This document shows positions 11,991 to 23,339 of a stretch of DNA of 64,000 nt, piece after piece (position 1 is the first letter of the stretch; every line of letters begins with the position of its first letter). This stretch comes from Nageia nagi (taxonomy: Eukaryota; Pinophyta). Both the position numbers and the translations under genes were made by a program. The notes beneath the pieces were generated by a model. The model was not told the origin of the DNA. It was given only the letters and a program-made list of their open reading frames with translations, and did not search any database. The stretch spans positions 45,818,001 to 45,882,000 of the forward strand of contig JBITNC010000001.1 of assembly GCA_050084985.1 (NCBI GenBank), in the 5' to 3' direction.

Positions 11991-13213
11991 CTTAGAGGTT
12001 CTTCATCCTTCTTCATTCCTCATCTTACACCCCATTGGTGAGGTAAATTCCAAGAGAAGGTATAAATTTCCTCCTCATTTGGTCATTTTTTTTTTATTAT
12101 TACATAATGCTACTAACACATTATTTGCTATGTGTTAGTCCTTTTTAAGTTGTGATTAACAAGTTGCAATTTTTTTACTAATCCTCTATGTTACTTGCAA
12201 TTTTTAAATTGCTATAGTTCTTTTAAAAAGGGTTAGTATACAAAAATTGTATTTTTTTTCATATTATATTGAACTTAAATGTATGTGTTGGTTCAATTAT
12301 TTGATTAAATACCAATATATGATGAAAAATTGCAATATATATACTAACATGAATTATGTTATTACTATTTGCTTAAAAATAGTAATATATTATTGTGAAA
12401 TTTCTCATATATACTATCATTAGTGAGTTATTGATATGTTCCTAAGCAAAAGGCATCAACATTTCCAAAAATGAGAGGAGGATAATTTTTTTTAGTCCTA
12501 CTACAAATTTTTTTTGAGAAAGGACACCATACTATATGTATATATTTTTTTATTTGTTTCTTCCATCTTATGCGTTGGTTGAGTTTCTTCATGTTATGCG
12601 ATTAAATATTGAGTGAATTTTCATTATTAACCAAACTGAGGAGATCATCCTGGTTATTATCCAAGAAAATATAATATGGTTGATGGTCAATTAGATTAGT
12701 GGTGAAGCTAGAATTTTTGTCTTCATTCCTAGTGTCTGTTGTAAACTAGAATGATGAGTATGTTCTTAGTTAACTTTTCAGGATGTTAAGGCTTGCCAAA
12801 TTTAGTGGTGGAAAAAAAAAAAAAGTCGTGTATGTCAATAATACAAGGGATTTTCCTATGTGAAATTTCAAGGGTTTGGTAAACATTTTAAGGAGAGGAA
12901 GAGGTGGATCACGACCATGTCAAATGGAGACTCATCCCACGGAGATGTCCGATCTTTTCGAGTACATACACAAGATCTTGAAAATATTTTTGCTTTCATT
13001 CCCATTGAATGAAGTAAAAGGAGGTGAACACTAAATAGTGACAAAATTATATATATAAATACATTTAAATTCAGGGGGGTCATGTTAAAAAAAATTAAAC
13101 CATACAAAATAATTAATTTGCATGCGAGTGGTGGTGGCTCCTCCCGACCACCTCCGTGCACGCTCCTCCGACCGCCTCCACCACCATGCCCTTCAACGCA
13201 CGTAGGGAAATAC

Positions 13214-13430
13214 AAATAATGTTACATGGACTACCATGATCCTGAGCTATGCACAAAATGAACACCTCCCCCACAGCCAACAGAGAGCTAGGAAGTGTAG
13301 AGAAGGCACTCGAACTGTTTGTCATGATGCAAGATGCAGACACAGTTCTATGGCTTGCACTACTCATCAGATATGCACCCATCAGATATGTTGAAGTAGA
13401 CAAGGAAGGCATCTGATGTAGACCATGTCC
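13214..13430 (+). pseudogene. PPR (pentatricopeptide repeat) gene fragment inside the Copia-1 leader
   Basis: The plus strand encodes NNVTWTTMILSYAQNEH from about 13219. After a frame change comes VEKALELFVMMQDADTVLW, then ALLIRYAPIRYVEVDKEG before a TGA near 13413. These match the plant PPR pattern (RNVVSWTTMISGYAQNGH..EALELFxQMQ) of the PLS type, organelle RNA-binding proteins that act in RNA editing and processing. Only about two repeats remain, with no start and a frameshift. Further weak similarity (AYVESA) continues to about 13480. It lies between the LTRs in the element's sense orientation, which suggests capture by the retrotransposon. Local GC content is higher than the element average. 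Confidence 0.65.
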
Positions 13431-14410
13431 ATGGCTTGAAAATGATCATCAAATGTGCATCAAATGCCTACGTTGAAAGTGCATGAAGTTTGGCATGGTG
13501 CAGGATTCAGACCCCATTTCATGACATGCAATGATCACAGAATCTGCATAGCGTGCGACCTCCACTTCTCCACCCTGGCATCCAATAATTGTAGGATATG
13601 CCCACACCATTTCATGGACTGAAATGCTCGCTGAATCTGCACAATAATGGCTCTATTCTAATTTTTAATGTGACCCTCCTCCCTTACCGCCTTGAAGTCA
13701 TGCCTTGGGTGCTCAACCACCGACTGGCTGCCCCACACACCCTCCACCACCCTACGTGGCCTCCTCCTGCCACCTTCACCTCTCTTTTACACACTTTGGT
13801 CTCCCCTACCACCTCTTCCTAGCCTCTCCACCTCCATGATGCTTACACATGGCCCCTTCAAATTTTTTTTGTCAACTCTAGTTGTTGGGTATTTAATTTT
13901 TTTTTACCCACTACAAATTTGATTTGATTTTTTCTTTGAAGTCTAGGTTAAATTAAATATTTAAGGGATTTTTCTCCAAACCTATGATATTTTAAGTAAA
14001 CAAAGGCTATATTTACTTAAAATAGATACTTCACAGACCCTTTTTTAGGGATGACCCCTTAAGTAAACAATAGGGAGAAACCATACTTAAATATAATCTT
14101 TAACATCCAAGTTGTTAGCACTTTAAGTAAAAATGGGGGGATTTTTATAATTTTTTACTTAAATCTTTATGGATCTTGCATGCTAAATAGATCTTGCATG
14201 CTAAGTTTAAAATGCATGCCTCTTAACATTGTTAGGATTAAAGCATGCTTAGTACTTAAAATTTTAAGTTAAATAATGCATGATGCATGTTTAATACTTA
14301 ATTTTAAGTCATGGAATAATACATGTTTAAGTTATGGATTAATGCTAAGTAGGACTTAGCATTTGTAAAATTCATTATTTTTTGAACTTGAGCAAAAATA
14401 TGAAAAATGT
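13431..14410 (+). other. Remaining Copia-1 leader, no gene
   Basis: Includes a Pro/Ser-codon-rich CT-rich patch (13680-13830) and an AT-rich segment with repeated CTTAAGT/ACTTAA motifs and GCATGC-like words (14140-14340). No supported coding sequence. Leader sequence at 11991-13213 is likewise non-coding. Confidence 0.4.
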
Positions 14411-15000
14411 AAAAGTCCTTTAGGGGTTAGTACAAAACCCATTGGACTTAGTTTTGGACTCTTAAGGTTTCAAGTTCGTGTGGATGGAGTATTTTCAATT
14501 TACTTTATACTTTTTGCACATTTGCTTTATACTTGCAAATATGCAAAATATTGAAAGAAACCCCTAAAATGAATACATCCGCACATATTTTTCCACAACA
14601 TGACTTGTTTGGGGAGCCACGAGGTGAGGACAGGGCAGACTGGAGCCTTTTTAGTCTGAAGACCCAAGTGGTGGTAAGTCCATCTTAATTGCCCCTAAGA
14701 CCTCTGTTGGATTGGACATAACTCTATTAGGTGGACAGGCATGTGTGTAATGATACCACATGTCCGCACATCCATTCAGGGATTATCCTGATAACTTAGG
14801 AGGAAAATTGAAAACCTTAATCAAGATAATTAAAATGGCCGGTCCAAGATATGTCGGATCCTTGGAAAATAGTTAGTACTTCTCCTTGTGAGAGTATATT
14901 ACTGACCAAGGTGAACTGGTTGAGGACTGGTAGTGCTTGGGCTCCACCTTGCGGGCATCCAGGTGAAGGCCTAATTCTATACAAGAAAACAACCCCAACT
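14411..15000 (+). ncRNA. Conserved ~590-nt copia leader block (putative structured RNA)
   Basis: Aligns with 32251-32842 in Copia-2 over its whole length, better than much of the neighbouring leader, and has no open frame in either copy. Hairpins kept in both include CAGACT..AGTCTG (14636-14658), GGA-CATGTG..CACATG-TCC with a CAGG bulge (14733-14765), and CCTTGG..CCAAGG (14860-14911). Base changes in Copia-2 keep pairing through G-U wobbles. It sits about 130 nt before the gag ATG. Packaging, dimerisation or internal translation initiation are possible roles, but the sequence alone does not decide. Confidence 0.5.
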
Positions 15001-15132
15001 TTATCCTTCTATGGATCGTGGTTAATAAGTTTGCACATGTGGGACATGTTTGCTTATTAGATGTTTTATATGTATAGATGGAAAATTGTAAAAGTTTGCA
15101 TTCTTATTGCATATTTACTCTTTTTTGTAGCA

Positions 15133-18100
15133 ATGGTTGAAACCTTCATTCCCAAGCATATACTTGATGGTTCAAACTTTGGAATATGGGAACCTCGTAT
15201 GAAAGCCGAGTTACAAGCAAGGAAGCTATGGTAGACAGTTAGTGAAGACTTGGTTGCTCCTACCGATGAGAAGGCTCTTGAAGTATACAACTCAAAGAAT
15301 GAGTTAGCAACTTTAATGATTTATCGTGCAATTTCAGATGATGTCCTTCTCATGATCTCTTCATCAACTTCAGCAAAGGAAGCTTGGGATAGGCTAAAGA
15401 AAATTTACCTTGGGTCCAAATTTTCAAGGAGGTTCACCATTCTACAAAAGTTGTTGCAATATCGACAAAGTGAAGATGAAAGTGCCTCCATCTACTTGAA
15501 CAAAATCATTGACCTTAGGACACAACTGGTTGGTTGTGGGTGCAACTGGATAAATGATGAGTTCATGGTCTTCATCATTCTTCAAAGCCTCACTACAAAG
15601 TTCAGTAACTTTGTCATAGTTATGGAAATAAGGCTCGATGATGAAGAAGATGTCATCTCACTTGATAACCTTTCTAGACTCCTTCTGAAGCATGAGGAAA
15701 CTTTGAACAAGAAAATGTTAAACCTTTCTCCAAAGGATAATAGCATTGCTCTAGGAGAAACCAAAACTCCTTTCAAGAAAAAGTTCAAACATTATAAATT
15801 CAAAGATAACAAGTCCTCATCTACCTTCAGGAAGTATGACAAAAAGGGCAACAACAATCATGGCAACTATAGGCAAAGGAATGACAAAGCTGGATCAAGC
15901 AATCCAACACCTCAGGAAAAGTTTGATGGAAATTGTAACTTTTGTGGTATCTTTGGGAACAAAGAGTATGATTGTCGCAAAAAGAAATTTGCTCAAAAAG
16001 GTAAGGGAAATGCAAATGTGAGAAATTTCAATAATAGAAAGAAGAATAAGCATGCTGCTACTGTTGCCTACTACTCAATGACTCAAACTATTTCAAATGA
16101 TTGGATTGTTGATTTAGGATGCACTAATCACATGTGTTATGAAAAGGATAAGTTTGAAAATTTTCATAAGTACAAAAAGGATGCAGTTGTGATAGGTGAT
16201 AATACAGTCCTTGATGTTCAAGGAATAGGGACTGTGAAGATTCATGGAAAGACTCTTGATAATGTCTTTTATGTGCCTAAACTAAGGATGAATCTCATCT
16301 CTGTGATTCAGATTACAAGGAAAGGATGCTCATTTGAGTTTACCTCACACTCCTGGTGTGTTAAGAAAGGACTTGCCACCTTGATGAAAGGATCAGTAAA
16401 GGATGACCTTTATATTATGGATCAAGTACCTTCAAAGATTTGTCTTGCTACAAATGTGTGTTCAAAAGGTAATCTTTGGCATCAACGATTAGGGCACCTT
16501 AACCACAAGAGTATTCAAGATATGAAAAATCAAGAACTTGTGGAAGGTTTACCTAATATTTCACCCACAATTGGTCTTTGTTAAAGGTGCATTCTAGGAA
16601 AGATGAATAGGCAAAAGTTTGAAAAAGATAAGGCAACTTGGGCTAATTGTCCTCTTTAGCTTGTGCATTCAGATTTGATGGGTCCTTTTTAGACTAAGTC
16701 CCTAGGGGGAGCTTCATATGTTCTGACCTTCATTGATGACTTCAGTAGGATGACATTTGGTTATCTACTTGAGCACAAGGATCAAACTTTTGATAGGTTT
16801 AAAGACTTCAAGGCACTTGTTGAAAATCAAACTGATTTTAAGATCAAGATGCTGAGATCTGATAATGGGGGTGAATATAATAGCAATGAGTTTAACGACT
16901 ATTGTGTTAAAAATGGGATCAAATGGCAATTCACAATCCCTTACACCCCTCAACAAAATGGAGTTGCTGAAAGGAAGAATTGCACCATTATGGAAATGGC
17001 AAGATGCATGTTGGGTAACCTTCCTAGTTTCTTATGGGGAGAAGCTGTTCACACTGCTATTCACACCCTAAATAGGTGTCCTACTAAGGTAGTTGAAGGT
17101 AAAACTCTATATGAAGCATGGACAGGAAAGAAACCTAACCTCTCACACTTCAGGGTCTTCAGTTGTGATGCATTTGCCTTCATTACCTCAGAGAAAAGAA
17201 AGAAGCTAGATAAATGATAAAAAAAATGCATCTTTATGGGGTATGATAATCAGCATAGAGGTTACAGGCTCTACTCCTCATCCCATAAAATAGTCTTTAT
17301 TTCTAGGGATGTCAAGTTCAATGAACTTTCTGAGGATACGACCTCTCATGCTGAGGTGTCTGATACAGATGATTCTTTTCCTGCACCTAACTGGTTGGAT
17401 GATCATGTAGAGAAGTCACCACAAGAGCAAAATTCTCTAGCATAGAGAATTACAAGGAGTATGACCTTGAATAACTCTTTATTTGCCAAAATTGATAATA
17501 CGCATGAGCCATCAACCTTCAAAGAAGCTTCCAAGTAAGAGTGTTGGATGGAAGCTATGAAAGTTGAGTATGAGACGCTCATGAAAAATGAAACTTGGGA
17601 TTTGGTTCCTTATCCCAATGAGAAAAATGTGATTGGCAATAAATGGATATACAAGGTCAAGTACAATTCTGATGGAAAAATTGAAAAATACAAAGCAAGG
17701 TTAGTGGCCAAAGGATTCGCTCAGAAATATGGTATTGATTATGAGGAAACCATTGCTCCTATGGCCAAGATGCCTATTGTCAGAATAATCCTTGCTCTTT
17801 CTGTAGCCCAAGGATGGAAAGCTTTTCAACTTGATGTCAAAAGTGCATTTCTCAATGGTGACTTAGATGTTGAAATCTACATGAATCAACCAGAAGGATT
17901 TATTCTAGAAGGAAAAGAGTCTCTTGTGTGTAAGCTAAAGAAGTCTTTGTATGGACTTAAGCAAGCACCTAGAGTATGGTACAAGAAAATTTTAGGATTC
18001 TTTATAGATATTGGTTTTTCCAAGTGCTTCTCAGATTCAGATCTCTATGTACTCAATCAAGGAAAAGATGTGGTCTTAATTCTCCTTTATGTGGATGATC

Positions 18101-19052
18101 TTCTCATAACAAGTAATAATATTGAAATCATCCAAGAGTGCATATCCAAACTAAAGGCAACATTTGAAATGACTGATCTAGGTCTATTGCATTACTATCT
18201 TGGGATGCAAGAATACCAACATAAAGATTGTACTTATCTTAGTCAATCTAAGTATATATCAGACATCTTATAGAAGTTTGGAATGGAGGAGTGTAAATAT
18301 GTTGTAATACCTATTTCTCCTGGAACCATTGTATCACTGAGCTCAGATTCTCAGTTGGCTGATGCTATAGCTTATAGGCAATTGATTGGTAGTCTTCTGT
18401 ATCTGACTATCTATCATCCTGATATTGCCTTTGCAGTGAATCTAATGGCACAATTCATGCAAAAACCATATGTTGAACATCTCAATGCTGTTAAGCAAAT
18501 CTTGAGGTATGTTGCAGGAACAAAGGATCTTGCTCTTAAGTATTCCAAAGTGCCCTCGATTATTCTCTTAGGGTTCTTATATTTTGATTATGGGGAGATA
18601 GAGATGATAGAAAATCAACCTCTGCATATGTGTTTAACATTGGTTCAAGTGCTATCTCTTGGGCTTCCAAGAAGCAACCTACTATGACTCTTTCTACCAC
18701 TGAAGCTAAATATCAAGCCATGTCTGTTGTTGCCCAAGATGCTATTTGGCTGAGGTATCTTTTGAACAAAATTGGGTATAAGCAAAATGGCCCATCTCTT
18801 ATTTTGTCAGACAATCAATTAGCTATCTCTTTGGCTAAGAATCCTATGTTCCATCAGAGAACCAAACATGTGGAAATCCAAGCCCATTTTATTAGGGAGA
18901 AGGTTCTAGATGACATCATACACTTGCAGTATTGTCCATCTACTGAAAACTCTACTGATTTGTTCATCAAGCCCTTTCCTGAAGCTTAGTTCTACAAGCT
19001 TAGGGATTCTCTCAGGTTGGTGAAGTTACCCTCAAGGGGGAGTGAAGTTTAA
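15133..19052 (+). pseudogene. Copia-1 gag-pol polyprotein, disrupted
   Basis: A single reading frame from ATG 15133 (MVETFIPKHILDGSNFGIWE) carries the copia polyprotein. Gag has a zinc knuckle CNFCGIFGNKEYDC whose His is replaced by Asn. The protease has DLG instead of the catalytic DSG (about 16110). The GAG-pre-integrase NLWHQRLGHLNHKSI lies near 16480, the integrase core with LRSDNGGEY near 16850, RT with intact YVDD near 18090, and RNase [19 protein letters not shown] near 18660. In-frame stops lie at 15232, 16582, 16657, 16690, 17215, 17218, 17443, 17536 and 18271. A one-base deletion near 18595 shifts the RNase H frame, and another stop lies at 18987. The final SRGSEV ends at 19052. It would normally make virus-like particles and copy the element, but this copy cannot encode them. 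Confidence 0.93.
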
Positions 19053-19110
19053 ACTTTTGATAGTGATGACAACTTCACCTCTAAGAGGCCTATTTGATTG
19101 TACATTCTAT

Positions 19111-19390
19111 ACCTCCGTGGTAAGTTTGCTCTGCATGACAAACTTATTGTACAATTATTGTTATAGAGTGTTGATTATTTTATACCTCAGTGGTAAGTTT
19201 GCTCTACGTGACAAACTTGTTGTACATTCATACCTCCATGGTAAGTTTGCTCTGCGTGAGAAACTTGTTGTACAAATTTTGAGCATATAATTAATATACC
19301 TCCATGGTAAGTTCGCTCTACGTGAGGAACTTGTTGTACATTCTAGACCTCCATGGTGATTTTGCTCTACATGAGAAACTCGTTGTACAA
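19111..19390 (+). repeat. Five hairpin repeats in the Copia-1 3' UTR
   Basis: Units start at 19111, 19184, 19232, 19298 and 19347: ACCTCCATGGTAAGTTTG, loop CTCTRCGTGA, CAAACTTGTTGTAC. Each of the first four folds as AAGTTT/AAACTT. Unit 4 has AAGTTC/GAACTT, a compensated pair. Single or partial units follow the pol stop in Copia-2 (about 42316-42356) and Copia-3 (about 23437-23464). Confidence 0.75.
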
Positions 19391-19419
19391 TTTTTATGCT
19401 CTATTTAAAATCAACACAT

Positions 19420-19500
19420 GTCTATATACAACAGGTGACTATGAGTGATGGCTTAGCATCTCCGTGATGACTTATAGTGCACCATTGATCAGTTATTTAT
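19420..19500 (+). other. Conserved copia 3' UTR block
   Basis: AGGTGACTATGAG..GATGGCTTAGCATCTCCGTG then ATGACTTATAGTGCACC is found with few changes at 42522-42575 and 23629-23680, at the same place in the other two copia elements. It is non-coding, and its conservation across diverged elements suggests a cis function. Confidence 0.55.
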
Positions 19501-19864
19501 AAGATGGCATTATTTTATTCTTTTATTTGAATATATGATGCATCTAACTAATTTTGTTCATGAGTTGCTTGTAGCATGTAGGTTCTTCTTCAGAAATGCA
19601 GGTTACTCACCTTGTGTAAGCAAGCTCATGGAGACTCACATGTCAGCTTAAAGTTGATCAACTACTATGTACAGTGAAACCAGTTATGGTTAATGATTGT
19701 ATTGTAAACCATTTTTTGTCAAATGGTAATGTAGTGAGTCTCATACTAGTTCTCAAAAAGATTCTCAAATATGTAAATGTTCTCATCTCCACTTGTATCT
19801 CTATGGAGGAGAACTCTCTCTTACTCTCTCTCTTCTCTCTTCTACGCTCTATCCCAATATTGCA

Positions 19865-19875
19865 TTAAGGGGGAG
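19865..19875 (+). other. Copia-1 polypurine tract
   Basis: TTAAGGGGGAG directly abuts the 3' LTR and is the plus-strand DNA primer site. Equivalents lie at 42923-42932 and 24071-24085 in Copia-2 and Copia-3. Confidence 0.85.
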
Positions 19876-20359
19876 TGTTAGAATTTGTAATGAAATATTG
19901 TGAATATCTAAACTCCTTGTAAATTCAATTAATCACTTAAGGGTATGTAGATACTTTAAGAGATTAATTGAATTCTTTAATATGTAGACTTTGACTTTAC
20001 CAAGTGGTTAGTTGGTAGGTTAAAGTTAGGTGATACATTTATTGTAACCCTAACCTTACCCTTGGGTTAAAGGGAGGTTAGGGAGGTGCTCTCAAGCTAT
20101 AAATAGAGGGCCTCTCCTCTTGTAACATATCTAATTTTTGGAGTAACATTACTCTACTAGTTTGTGTAGGAGAGGGGAAGAGAATAGTTGTAAGAGGGGC
20201 ATACTTGAGAATTGAGATACTAGTTGTGGATGTACTCCCAAGGAGGGAGGAACCACATTACACTTGTGTTATCTTGTGTGATTGTGTTATATTGTGTATG
20301 ATTGAGTTTCCTAGTCTTAGGTCCTTGAGGATTTGTTTAGATCTAGTTCAAATCCTTCA
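19876..20359 (+). repeat. Copia-1 3' LTR
   Basis: 484 bp, the same length as the 5' copy and about 99% identical by eye. It includes the palindrome and TATAAATAG. It ends CCTTCA, followed by the right target duplication AAAAG. Confidence 0.95.
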
Positions 20360-20364
20360 AAAAG

Positions 20365-20658
20365 ATGATGACATTAGTAAAGTATCTTATAGGTCCTAGA
20401 ATGCAACTAGATTGGTTTATTAGGCTAACTTTAGAAGGTTGTAAATTGGTCAAATCTCAATGAAACATAGGAGTGCTATATACCATTGGAAATGATATAA
20501 AATTATATATCCAATGGTGAAATATTTGGGAATTATGGATGTGATTTGGTAGGTCTAAGATGAGTTGGAAGTAAAAGACTCCATAAGGCTCAAGAGCAAG
20601 ACTATGTAAATGTAGGTCCACAAATTATGATTTCTAAGTGTGTTAAGCTAACAAACAT
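20365..20658. repeat. 3-kb repeat, second copy, part 2
   Basis: Collinear with about 8113-8405 (GATGACATTAGTAAAGTATC versus the first copy's AATGACAACATCAAAGTATC). It is interrupted by Copia-3 after AGCTAACAAA. Confidence 0.65.
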
Positions 20659-21183
20659 TGTAATGTATAATGTATTATTGTTAGTTATCTTGATGTATTT
20701 AACTTAATACTTAAGGGTATCCCTAAATACCTTAAGTATTTAGTGAATATTATAATGCAAATTCACTAATACTTAAAAGTATCCCTAGATACCTTTTAAG
20801 TATATAAGAATATGATAATGTAACTTATCCTACACCCCATCCCATGAGCATGCTCCTTGGGTAAAAGGGTCATGCATATCATGACATTGTATAATGGATA
20901 ATAGAATGCCCTTTCCTTGAGATCACTCACTCAAGTTTGTGGCAAAGCTAGGCTCTTAGTTAGGTTGTGAAAGAAGTGAGAAAGTGAGTTGTAAGAGAGT
21001 GCTCTTTAAGAATATGATATTAGATTAGTGGATTACTCCTATGGTTGGAGGAACCAATTTATATTGTTATCATATTATATGAATGCTACTTTGAGTGTGT
21101 GTTTTTAATGATTAAGGATTTGAGAGATTCTTCATGTGATCATGGGTAATTAAGAATTTAGTCTTGTAGGCTTGTTCCTTTAA
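20659..21183 (+). repeat. Copia-3 5' LTR
   Basis: Matches 24086-24645. It has two CTTAAG-type palindromes in U3 (around 20709-20745 and 20765-20805). A deletion of about 30 bp relative to the 3' LTR removes the TATAAATAG region, so this copy probably has no working promoter. Confidence 0.85.
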
Positions 21184-21184
21184 T

Positions 21185-21196
21185 TGATATCATAGC
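21185..21196 (+). other. Degenerate Met-tRNA primer site
   Basis: TGATATCATAGC aligns with TGGTATCAGAGC, with two G-to-other changes, just after the Copia-3 5' LTR. Confidence 0.7.
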
Positions 21197-21202
21197 TAAC
21201 AT

Positions 21203-23339
21203 CTGGCAATGGGGGTGAGTATAATAATAATGACTTCAATAATTATTGTACCAAATATGAGATCAAATGGTAGTTCACCCCTCAACAAAATGATGTTGCT
21301 AAAATATAAAAATAGAACCTTTTAGGAGATGAATAGGTGCATGTTGGGAAATCTTTCTAGTTTCTTATGGGATGAAGTTGTAAACATTATGATCTACATC
21401 CTAAATAGGTTCCCTACAAAAGTAGTTGAAGATAAAATCCCATATGATAAATGGATATGAAAGAAACCTAACACCATTCACCTTAGGGTATTTAGTTTTG
21501 GTGATTTTATCTTCATTATTTCTGAGAAAAGAATGAAGTTGTACAATAGATATGAAAAGTGCATCTTTGTAGGCTATGATAATCAGCATAAAGGCTATAG
21601 GATATACTCTCCTTCCTCTAGAGCAATTTTCATCTTGAAGGATGTAAATTTTAATGAACTTCCTAAGGAATCTACTTCTTGTGAGGACTTGGATGACCTT
21701 GATGACTCTTATGTTGCACCTAACTGGTTAGATGTTAGTGTAGATAAGTCCCCTTAGGAGTGGGATAATGAAAAGTGTGATCTTAAATAAATCCCTTTTT
21801 ATCAAAATTGATAACAATAGTGAGCCCTCATCATTCAAGGAAGCTTTGAAGCAGGAATGTTGGATGGAATCCATGAAAGTGGAGTATGAGGCTTTAATGA
21901 AAAATCAAACTTGGGATCTAGTTCTCTATCCCAATAAATAGAATGTGATTGGCAATTTACAAGGTTAAATACAATTGAGTTGTAGAAATTAAAAATTACA
22001 AGGTAAGGTTAGTATCCAAGGGTTACACTCAAAAATACAAATTTGATTAGGAGGAAACCTTCACTACAATGGAAAATATGCCCACAATCAACTTAATTCT
22101 TACTCTTTCAGTAGCTTAGGGATGGAAAGTTTTTCAACTTGACATCAAGAGTGCTTTTCTCAATGATGACTTAGATGTAGAGATATACATGAATCAAACA
22201 AAAGGGTTTATTATGGAAGGTAAATATTCCCTTATGTGCAAGGTAAAGAAGTCCTTGTATGGACTTAAGAAAACACCTAGAGCTTGGTACAAAAATATTT
22301 CAGAATACTTTGCAGAAATTGGATTTTCTAAGTGCTTATCTTATTCAAATATATATGTGCTCAATTAGGGATAAGGCTTGGTATTTATTATTTGCTTTGT
22401 GTATGATCTTTTGATCATAGGAAACAATGACAAAATCATCCAAGAGTGCATATCCAAACTTAAGAAAATATTTGAAATGACTACTTTTGATCTCTTGCAC
22501 TACTACCTTAGAATGCAAGTATACTAATACAAGGATTGTAATTACTTTAGTAAATCTAAGTATTTTGGATTGGAGGAATGTAAACTTGTTGCAATCCCAA
22601 TCTTTTATGGATTCACTATGTCTTAGCTCCAAATCTTAGTTGGAAAATGGTACAACTTATAGGTAATTAATTAGTAGTCTACTTTATTTGACCATTTTTA
22701 GGCCAAATATTACCTTTCTAGTAAATCTTATGGTATGATTTATATAGAAATTATATGTTGAGCACCTCAATGTTGCTAAAAAAAGCTTGAGGTATGTTGC
22801 AAGAATAAAGGATCTTACTCTCAAGTATTTCAAGTTACCCTCATTTGTTCTCTTAGTGTTCTCATATTATGACTATAAGGGAGATAAAGATGACAAGAAA
22901 TCAACATCTACTTATGTGTAGCATTGATTTAGTTGTTATCTCTTAGGCTTCCAATAAGCAACCTACTACTTCTCTCTCCACCATAGAGGCATAATATCAA
23001 GTCATGTCAATCATGACCTAGGAAGTGATTTGGTTGAGTCATATTATGAAAGAAATTGGGTATGAGTAGGCTCATTCATATTAGATTTATCTATATAATT
23101 AATAAGCTATTGAGTTGGCAAAGAACCCTATGTTCTATCAGAGAATAAAACATGTTGAAATCCAAGCATATTTTATTAGGGAGAAGGTTCTAGATGGTAT
23201 CCTACAAATTTTGCAATATTATCCATTAGTATTAAACTTCATTGATTTATTCACCAAGCTACTTCCTAAAGCTCAATTCAGTAAGCTTAGAGAATCTATT
23301 GGGTTGGTGAAGTTTTCCTCAAGGGGGAGTGAAGGTTGA
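21203..23339 (+). pseudogene. Copia-3 pol remnant (integrase-RT-RNase H)
   Basis: Begins inside the integrase core and continues with CIFVGYDNQHKGYRIYSPSS (about 21560). The RT follows with VFQLDIKSAFLNDDLDVEIYMN (about 22130) and KKSLYGLKKTPRAWYK (about 22245). The RT catalytic YVDD has become FVYD. RNase H ends with FYQRIKHVEIQAYFIREKVL and SRGSEG at about 23339. Many TAG/TAA stops and small indels break the frame. It is non-functional. Confidence 0.88.

Larger units (their letters stand above)
11394..20359 (+). mobile_element. Copia-1: Ty1/copia LTR retrotransposon, complete ends, defective gag-pol
   Basis: A 8966-bp element bounded by 484-bp LTRs that differ at only 5 positions. An initiator-Met tRNA primer site directly follows the 5' LTR and a PPT directly precedes the 3' LTR. 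Target duplications are GAAAG (left) and AAAAG (20360-20364), one mismatch apart. The paralogous empty site at about 8113 confirms the junction. Domain order is gag, protease, integrase, RT, RNase H, which defines Ty1/copia. The integrase and RT wording (LRSDNGGEYNSNEFNDYC, SAFLNGDLDVEIYMNQPEG) resembles the Tork/Tnt1 side of the family. The leader between primer site and gag is unusually long (3.2 kb) and contains a PPR gene fragment and a conserved non-coding block. Coding is destroyed by about nine stops and one frameshift. Confidence 0.95.

Noticed and set aside
13113-13412. 99-residue minus-strand open run in the Copia-1 leader
   Set aside because: It is antisense to the PPR fragment on the plus strand and has no motif of its own.
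14789-14815. CTGATAACTTAGGAGGAAA looked like a hammerhead ribozyme core
   Set aside because: The invariant CUGANGA is not matched (CTGATAA), and the Copia-2 copy lacks the GAAA, so no hammerhead is supported.
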